From positions 1 through 64,000 of the forward strand of contig FTLJ01000123.1 of assembly GCA_900155495.1 (NCBI GenBank): a DNA stretch of 64,000 nucleotides, written 5' to 3'. Made by a program: the position numbers and the translations under genes. Each line of letters opens with the position of its first letter. Positions within the stretch are counted from its first letter, which is position 1. Positions 56,757 through 64,000 of the stretch are shown here, piece by piece. The notes beneath the pieces are model-generated. The model was not told the origin of the DNA. It made no database searches and saw only the letters and a list, made by a program, of their open reading frames with translations. Source of the stretch: Porogramme epimiltina. Lineage: Eukaryota; Basidiomycota; Agaricomycetes; Polyporales; Polyporaceae.

Positions 56757-57354
56757 CTAGCCACTCGCGGCGCTCCTCCGCTGGGACATGGAAGCCACGG
56801 ACGGGGACTGCGGGAGGCTGGGCGGCAGCGGGGGCAGTGGAGGCGGCGGGGCGTCGCTGTTGATGATGTCTTGTATGGAAGCCTCGAGCGCGTCGACGCG
56901 GCTCGACATCTGCGTCACTGCGGGATGAGATGGGATGGGAGACGTTCCGGTCAGCGGAGGGAAGGGCGCGGACGAGAGCAGCGGAGATGAGGAGTGCGCG
57001 TACTGCGATCGAGGATCTGGGTGGACATGTCGTCGAACTTCTGGTCGAGCTGTTCGAGGAGGGACTCTACCTGTGCAGCGGCGGCGGGGGTAGAGGGGGG
57101 CGAGTGGGGTGGGGCCAAACGCGTCGCGAGGGCATGATCAGCACGCAGGAGGAACGGAGAGTGGGGACGCCGCTGCGTACAAACGCCGTGAGCTCGTGGG
57201 GGCTGGAGATGTCTGGGGCCCCCGGGGAGGACTTGGACGCGCCGGCCGCTGTGGTCGCGGTGGCTGTGGAGAGATTCGATTGGGCCGTCTGGGGGCGTGA
57301 TCCGGGGGCGACGTTGAGGGGCAGGGCGGGGGAGGATTGGGCAGGGGGCGGCAT
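56757..57354 (-). CDS. HSBP1: Heat-shock-factor-binding protein 1-like
   Basis: Three exons, 57354-57181, 57070-57004 and 56917-56757, give 133 residues. The central 45 residues are the HSBP1 coiled coil: VESLLEQLDQKFDDMSTQIL then RMTQMSSRVDALEASIQDII, with regular hydrophobic heptads. Human HSBP1 (76 residues) binds the trimerisation region of heat shock factor and also WASH-complex subunits. Here the coil is flanked by a 58-residue Pro/Ser/Ala/Thr-rich N-terminus and a short Pro/Ser-rich C-terminus, so the protein is longer than the animal form. Introns are GT-AG; the second starts after the Arg codon of the motif LDRM. ATG 57354 is the first in-frame Met I can find after a stop-free leader; a shorter start is not excluded. 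Confidence 0.82.
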
Positions 57355-59062
57355 CTTGTCGGGTCGGACTGCACGCGCAACGGAAGGCGGACGCGCTACG
57401 GAGGGAGGATTGGGGACGATCGGACGGTTGGCAAGGAGCTGTGACGGGAAACAGGGGGCGAGGATTCCAGTGGCGGGTGAAACAAACAGAATGCGACGGT
57501 GACGGGGAGAGCAGAGCGCAGGACCCTCGGTGGACACTGGCGGCGCTCCCTGCTCTGCGCTCTCTGCCAGGCGCTGTGGCCACCCGCCGCGGCCTGCCCG
57601 ACCCGGCGTCACGGAGAGCGCAGACGCCCGGAGCGGGAGCGGGTCCTCGGCCTGCGCCGCCTGATGCTCGCGGAGCACGGCGCTCCGGATGACGGAGTTA
57701 GCGGAGCGTCATTCTGCAGCGGGGCTTTGGGCTGGTTTGGGGCGGAACACGAAATCTGCGCTCTTGTCCCCATCGGAGCTCAGCGATCTCGTGTGGCCGT
57801 GATGGGGGCGCGGCCGATCGTGGAGGCGGGTGAGACTGAGGCTCTCTCGAAGGACGAGTACCTTCTCTCCAGGCGCACCTAGCGCAGAGAACCAGACGAG
57901 CGGCCTGCTCACGCGCGCGGTGTGCTCCAACGCGAGCGTCGCCCTGGCCTGCGCCCTAATTGTCTCCTGCGGCCACGCCCTCCAGCCGTGTGCCCCGTGC
58001 ACGCCCGCCGTTTCTCCCTGCTCTTTCTCCCGCTGATAGCGACCCCACCATTCGATCCAGATCCCGCAGCGTGCGTCTCCTCGTCCTCCCTCTGACACCT
58101 CCTCGGCCCTCAAGCCCCTCTGACTCAAGCCATCTTTCCCATCTCGGACCCTTACGTGTTCCCCCCCGCCGTTTCCCGTCACCCGCCTCCCAGCGCCCTG
58201 CCTCCGTATGGCCCCTGGGAACACCGCACACTGCCCGCCAATATTGAAACATTTCGCCTCCAATCTCCCGCGGTCCGTCGCAAACACAATTACCTACCCC
58301 GGCCTGCCGCCCATATTCCTCCAAGCGCACAACGTGGCTGGCCCTGTACGTCGGCTCGTCCGTGGCTAACCTATCGCGTTTTCCTCCTCCTCCAAATCTG
58401 GCCATGGAATGAATCCGGCGAACAAAAACCGCTGTCTCACCATCAAGGGTCGTCCGACGCTGACACTTATTGTTTGGCCGTTCGCACCTTCCCTCAGGGT
58501 AGCCGTCCTCCGGGAACCGCGCCGGTCCGCCAGCGGCCAGCCCAATGCAGACGCGACGCTCTGCCCGCTTTTTTTCTCACCCTCTCTCCCCTAGCCCCTG
58601 GCCCGTGGCGGCTTGTCGGCCTTGTGTCGGTCCCGTCGGACCTTGTCCCCACCAGCGGACGCGCCTGCGCGCGATAGGACCCGTCTTGTCGCCCCACACA
58701 CAGTGTAGAACAGCGCGCGCGAGGGTTTCGCCAGTTCTTGCGGGACCGCTGCGGCGGGCGGCGTCGTGCGGTGCGAGGCCGAGTTTAACGTCAGTAGTCA
58801 ATTGCCTAACTCGACCATTGATACCCGCCGATCGCCCTGCTTCACTGACAAATTTGGGCCATCACCCATGGCTCGCTTGACAGATTCGTCATGCCTCGTT
58901 CACCGAAACAATACGGCACACTTCCCCTCCCTTCCGGATCCTCCGCATCACCCCGCTAAGCGTATATAAGAGCCCGGACGGCTGACGACCGCTCTCGGTG
59001 CCATATCCCTTCCTTCTCGCGCTTCCGTGTGTACCCCCTTGTTTACTCTACTGTACAACGAC
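57355..59062. other. 1.7-kb divergent intergenic region
   Basis: 5' flank of HSBP1 (-) and promoter of the terpene synthase (+). GC-rich open frames on both strands carry no motif. A TATA box lies near the right end. Confidence 0.5.
58963..58970 (+). promoter_or_regulatory. TATA box of the sesquiterpene synthase gene
   Basis: TATATAAG, 93-100 bp upstream of ATG 59063. Confidence 0.6.
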
Positions 59063-60400
59063 ATGGCCGTAACTCAGTCCACCGCGCCCACCACCGACTC
59101 CGTCGACCGCCAGCAGCCCGTGGTCATCAAGTTCCCCGACTTCATCTCCCCCATCCCCTACCCGCTTCGCTGTCATGCCCAGGAATACCAGGTCTCCCGC
59201 GAATCAGAGGAGTGGCTCCTCAGCATGGCCAACTTCGACGAGAAGCAGACCAAGAAGTTCCTCAGCCTCAACGCCGGCCTCCTCAGTGGCATGTGCTACA
59301 TCGACTGCACGTTCGACGAGCTCCGCGTTTGCACCGACTTCATGAACTTCCTCTTCACCCTCGACGACTGGACCGACGAGTTCGACACGACGGGCACCCG
59401 CGGTCTCGGTGAATGCGTCCTGAACACGCTCTACCACCCGCACACGTACTTCTCCGACACCGCCGCGCACCGGCTGACCAAATCGTGAGTCTCCTGTTTT
59501 TTCCCTCCCCGTCTCCGCGTCATCTCCGTCTCGGGCGTATCATATGTGCAATGCCGCTAATCACGTGATTGCCGCGTGCCGACTCTATTGTCTCTTCCCT
59601 CCAGGTTCTGGGTGCGCATGCAAAAGACCGCAGGGCCCGGGTGCCAGCAACGCCTCATGTCCACGCTCGACACGTACTTCCAGGCGATCATGCAGCAGGC
59701 GGCCGATCGCGGCGATGGGAACGTCCCCGATCTCGAGGAGTACATCACCCTCCGCCGCGACACCAGTGGATGCAAGACGGGTTTCGCGTTCATCGAGTAC
59801 GCCGCGAACATCGACCTCCCCGCGCACGTCATCGAGCACCCGACCCTCGTCGGACTCTCCAACGCGACAAACGACCTTGTCTCCTGGGCAAACGTGAGTC
59901 GCAGCAGCCTCCGGTTGATCCGCGTGTTGAGTGCGCACCGCCCTGACCACCCGATCTCCGATCCACAGGATGTCCTTTCATACAACGTTGAACAGTCTCG
60001 GGGGGACGTGAGTACCTGAGCACTGCTTTCATACCGCACCGCATGGATCCTGACGGGCGCGCGCGCTTTTCTCTCCCCGTTCCTCCCGTCCATTCTCTAG
60101 ACGCACAACCTCGTCTGCGTCCTGATGGCCGCGAACGACTGCGACCGCCAGACGGCGATCCAGCTCGCGGGCGACCTCTGGCGCCAGACGCTCGACTACT
60201 TCTTCCGCGAGCGCAAGCAGATCCCCTCGTGGGGCGAGGACATCGACCGCGCCGTCGGCCTCTACGTGCAGGGGCTCGAGGATTGGATCATCGCCAACGC
60301 CGAGTGGTCGTTCGAGACCGAGCGCTACTTTGGCAAGGACGCGAACAAGATCAGGAAGTCGCTCGAGGTCGAGCTCCTCCCCCTGCGCCAGCGCGACTGA
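59063..60400 (+). CDS. Sesquiterpene synthase (class I terpene cyclase)
   Basis: Four exons: 59063-59484, 59605-59893, 59969-60007 and 60101-60400; 349 residues, normal for basidiomycete sesquiterpene synthases. It cyclises farnesyl diphosphate with Mg. Metal motifs: DDWTD (101-105) in LFTLDDWTDEFD and NDVLSYNVE (Asn237, Ser241, Glu245), the NSE triad. The RY pair is at 325-326 in ETERYFGK. Helix segments VCVLMAANDCDRQTAIQLAG and DWIIANAEWSFE fit the fold. No targeting signal, so cytosolic. The product (protoilludene, cadinene, muurolene or other type) cannot be named from motifs. No P450, prenyltransferase or transporter gene lies in the visible flanks, so a cluster, if any, would be beyond 64 kb. 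Confidence 0.94.
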
Positions 60401-63400
60401 GCGCCGCGTCGCCGTGCGCGGATGCCCGCGTCCGCTGCGCTCTGCGAGGAGGTGAGTGGCGCGGTCAGGGGCCGGGGCTCCTCCCGGCCCGGAGCTTGCC
60501 TATAGCATCCCATCGTGCTGACCATTGCTCGCGCCCGCAGGTGTTCCTCCCGTCCATTGAGCCCCCCGGTGTATCATAGCCCGGCTGAAAGCGTCCGATC
60601 GTGACGGCAGAGGCCCCCCTGCGCGCGCGCGCGCCCGGGGCCGACATACGGTAGTAGTGTGCGGTACGCAGTTAATCGACATAGAATCTTACAGCCATGC
60701 CTCCGGGCGCCCGCGGCCCGGTGAGCTAACAGTGTTTCGTGGTCTCTGGTCTCGGTCTCCCCTGTCCCCGTTCGTGGTCTCGCGCTCTCGGATACACTCA
60801 CCCACACACACACTCCTACCCCCCTATTCGACTGGCGCGGGAGGCCCGCCAGGCCGGCCCCGCGCCGCCTCCGTTCATTCGTTCGTGCTCGCCGCCCTCG
60901 TTGCTGGCCTGTCTGTCTATTCGTTCATTTCATTATTCGCGCTGTGTTTATCTCCTCTGACCCGCCCCGCCCGCCTCTTTACACTTGCTCTTGTGGTGGG
61001 ACGCCCTGTCCGTACGTTATTCATACAAGCTATCGAGAGTACACTTACCTTCGTTTAGTCTGGTGTTTCCCCGCGGATTGTAGCAACTCCCCACAAATGT
61101 ACTTAGACCTACGCGCCTTCCGTGCGCGCGACATCTCCCTCCCGCGACCCCAATGCCCCCTCCCTCCGTGTCCTACTGCGTACAGCATGCGCGAATACAA
61201 CTCTATGCCCACATCCCGCCTTCGCAGTCCGATTCCATCGGATATGTGTGCTTTCGCTACTCACGTCGCGGCCTCACTTGGGCCCTTGCCTTCGCGCGCG
61301 CACGCAGGGAAGCCGCGCCGACCCTCGGGGCTTGTGGGTGCGTAACTCAACTTTGGGAGGTCAGGGTAAGGGTGGTGGCGGCGCGCGCCGTTCCGTCGTG
61401 GCCCACTTGCCCTCAGCGAACCTACCGCAATACCTCGCGCGGGGAGCCCAAAGTCGTTATCAGATAACTCCAGGGGAGGGTTCGCCCCTGTAAACTCAGC
61501 ACAGTCGTACCCCTAACTGACACCTGGGCGCACCTCTGTGCCGCGGCGCGCATCGCGCCGCGGACGTGCCGCCCCGCGCCGACGCGCCGCGAGCCCCAGC
61601 GTCCGACGCGGAGACGGGATTTGGGCCTCCGCGCTGCCGTCATTCGCCTTCCTCCTTCCTCCAGATCCCCAGGGGGTGCCGTCGCTGCTCGCACGCGTGG
61701 GGGGGAGGAAGTCGACGCGGCTCGCGCGCGTGGGGCGGGAAGCGGACGCGTGCGCGAGAAGTCGTCGACGGGGCACCCCCGCGCCGCCCCCGCGCCGCTC
61801 GCGCGGACAGCGCGTCCCGCCCGCCGACATCACGGGGTGCGCGCAGGGAGGCTGCAGCCCTCGCTGCAGCTTCCGCCGTCCGAGGACGCCTTCGCCCGAC
61901 ACGCGCACGCCGTCTGGCCCCAGGACCCGCTGCGGGCCTTCCCTACATGAGTCCCTGCAGGCCCGCAGCGTCTTCCCTCCTCGGTGCCTAGCGGGCGCGC
62001 CCGCGCGCATTCAGTCGCGACGGGGAGCGGCGTAAGGAATGACGTAGGGATGAACACATTTGGGAAACCACGCGCGCGACGCTGATCGTTCTGCTCGCGC
62101 CGCCGGGTCGCGCGCGTTGTGATTAAGTCTTGCGTTGAGGGCGTGTGTGGGAGTCCGGGCGCGGGCGCGTGCCATGGCTCATGGGGGACCGGGGGCACCC
62201 TACACGTCAAGTTCCCTTCGCGAAGGAGCATTCGGAAAGGCGGGCTGGCCCTCTCGCTCGCTGTGCGCGGAGGTATCAGAGTCCTCAGCCGGCCCTGGTC
62301 GCGAAGAGCGAGCCGGAGGCAAACGCGTTGTCATGCGGCGGTCATGTTGCTGGCAGTTCTCCGACGATCGCGACGTTTTTGGTCCCTTTTTCGGGCTCTT
62401 GCGTTGGAGTGGGTTCGCTGTATGACGGAAGAGGTGCTCCGGTCGACTTCAGAACTTCGAACTTCGTACGTGCCGTCGCGTACCGCGGCCCGCCGCCAGG
62501 AGCCCTCCCGCGAATGCAGTAAACCTATGGCGCCGCGCTTCTAGCTGCGGGATGGAGCTTTGCGATATGAAGTACCTTTCGCGAAGGCCCAGCCCCAGCT
62601 GCAGTGGATTTTTTTCGGAGCGGGATTTGTCGTTCTATCTACGTAAGTCTTCTGAATTATGGGTCGGCACAGGGAGGTTTCCCACGGTGCACCACAGCTC
62701 TTGTACATGTGGCGGGTGAGCTGGCGCAAGAACTTGTACAACGATGCTAATCGAAACTGTGTCAGGGTATCACTCACGGTGTCACTGGCTGGGTTGTGGC
62801 ATCTTGAGTCCTCCTGAGAATACTTTTCTGAAAGGGATCTCCGAGCTTGTGCCTCATGGTTTCCTGCCAGCTGCACAAACTTCAACGGCGGTGTTAGGCC
62901 GTGAGGCTTGCGCGAGTGGTGAGTGCCACCACTGGCGTCGAAAGTTCTTGCGCTTACTGATGGTGTCTAATCTGAGCACATCCCGCACCCGCATCTCTGA
63001 GAAGGCTTGGGGACTGGGGTGTGGCCGCGGAACTCAACAGAATGGCGCCCCCTCCCCCCACCTGTTCACACCGCCGCGCTATACGCCCCAACCCCTCCTC
63101 TCCTCCACGGGGGGTGATCCACAGGAGGAGGAGGACGCTCGCAGCGCGCGGCGTACAGCAGCCTTCGTTTAACCTCCAAACACCGACGGGCGATACGCGC
63201 CCTTGTGACACCGCGGCGCGACAGCCCTAACAGCAGCTATCCCGCGGCATATGGCGTCGCAGTAGCTCGCTGAGCTGCTCGATCCATGCGTGGGTGATCT
63301 CCTTCCCACTGCTCCACGAATGGCCTACCTGGGCGGGGGGCAGCGCCCCCTGACTTCTGGAAGCCTTCCGGGGGTCGGAACATGCAGTGGCCCCACCGGC

Positions 63401-64000
63401 CGTGGTTGTCGGCACCCGTACTCCGTGCGCACCCCAATGAATACAACTGCCAGAGTCTCGGGGGCGACGCGGGACCGATGCCAGACAGCCCAGCTGCCTG
63501 GATATCTCGGAGGCTAGGCCACGTAGAGCTCGGCCTTCGCCTGTATTTTACGGGGGAAGACTCGGGGCGCGGCAGCTGCCGAGGGAGGGATGCTGCGCCC
63601 ATCGCCAATTCACGGCCGGGCCCTCCCCTGTGCCCCGCCCTCACCCCCTCGTCCAGGCCGGCGTTCTGCTCACTTTCCGCTGGAAGTCTTATCGATGCCG
63701 ACCTCGAAGCCCTCGTCGCTCCACAGGGGATAACGTTTTCTCTACAAACCTCCGCAAGCTTGGCAGCTTCGTTGGCTATCGGATAGGTCATGCCTGAAGA
63801 GGACGCGACCCTGTGGCTCGTAGAAGATTTGGTTCTCTTCCAAGGATACACGCTGAACTTGTGCGGTGCAATACGCCGATGGCCTTTTGGGTATCTCCAA
63901 CCCATCTCTTTCTATCTCCTCTCAATGAGCCCGAATCCAGGTTGCACGTCGCCACGGTGTCCCGGCACGCTGGTATGTGTTACCTGCCAAGTCGACGGCG
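60401..64000. other. 3.6-kb right end without a supported gene
   Basis: The first 700 bp look like a T/C-rich 3' UTR of the terpene synthase. Beyond that, open frames on both strands (61513-62010 minus, 62119-62544 plus, 63237-63905 minus) show no recognisable domain. The last kilobase could belong to a gene that continues past the window edge, but I cannot prove it. Confidence 0.4.

Noticed and set aside
54588..56990. Overlapping Ala/Arg-rich open frames on both strands
   Set aside because: They overlap one another, differ in frame without introns and have no domain. High GC with few TA dinucleotides removes stop codons by chance.
62541..62885. Possible transposon relic near the right end
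   Set aside because: The minus-strand frame has no reverse transcriptase, integrase or transposase motif and no flanking repeats were found.
1..64000. CRISPR arrays, insertion sequences, operons and bacterial ribosome binding sites
   Set aside because: No spaced direct repeats or transposase motifs were seen, and the genes are spliced eukaryotic genes.
1..64000. tRNA and rRNA genes
   Set aside because: I looked for B-box GGTTCGA sequences; the few hits (for example near 38670) lack an A-box and cloverleaf. A tRNAscan run would be the decisive test.

Overview
The window reads as nuclear DNA of a filamentous basidiomycete, most likely an Agaricomycete with a wood- or plant-decay lifestyle. 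The reasons are GC-rich DNA, close-packed genes on both strands, introns mostly 40-75 nt long, and a gene content that includes a DUF6534 seven-helix protein, a basidiomycete-type sesquiterpene synthase, a secreted oxalate decarboxylase and a secreted tannase/feruloyl esterase. The species cannot be told from sequence alone. All exon models were built by hand from splice signals, reading phase and family motifs; none was checked by alignment or RNA data.

Layout. 0-16 kb: forkhead factor FKH1 (+); gamma-glutamylcyclotransferase-like protein (-) divergent from cytosolic methionyl-tRNA synthetase (+); a 20-exon DUF6534 membrane protein (+); an alpha/beta hydrolase (+); pterin-4a-carbinolamine dehydratase (-); a second, diverged forkhead factor FKH2 (-). 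18-25 kb: tRNA-His guanylyltransferase THG1 (-) divergent from an unrecognised 206-residue protein (+); the SAGA deubiquitinase Ubp8 (-) divergent from a HINT3-like HIT protein (+). 26-39 kb: secreted oxalate decarboxylase (+), two large disordered proteins (- then +), mitochondrial ABHD11-type hydrolase (-). 39-46 kb: a doubtful 41-residue gene (+), secreted tannase/feruloyl esterase (+), an aquaporin with altered NPA boxes (-), and an ICT1-type mitochondrial peptidyl-tRNA hydrolase (-). 46-53 kb: three ER/lipid genes, TSC13 (+), ARV1 (-) and GET4 (+). 53-64 kb: a 4.2-kb GC-rich stretch without genes, heat-shock-factor-binding protein HSBP1 (-), a sesquiterpene synthase (+), and a right end with no gene I can support.

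Functional themes. Translation and tRNA biology (MetRS, THG1, ICT1), mitochondrial enzymes (ABHD11, ICT1, possibly PCD), ER lipid and membrane biogenesis (TSC13, ARV1, GET4), transcription and stress (FKH1, FKH2, Ubp8, HSBP1), and secreted or specialised metabolism (oxalate decarboxylase, tannase, terpene synthase). I see no secondary-metabolite cluster, virus, transposon or CRISPR array.

The most unusual signal is in gene architecture. The models contain about 140 introns, and six of them fit only if they start with GC instead of GT. Several exons are extremely small: 4 nt in the tannase gene, 8 nt twice in MetRS, and 10-13 nt in four other places. The other striking items are the inverted forkhead pair with a shared extra module and a changed recognition helix in FKH2, and an aquaporin whose two NPA boxes read NPD and NTA.
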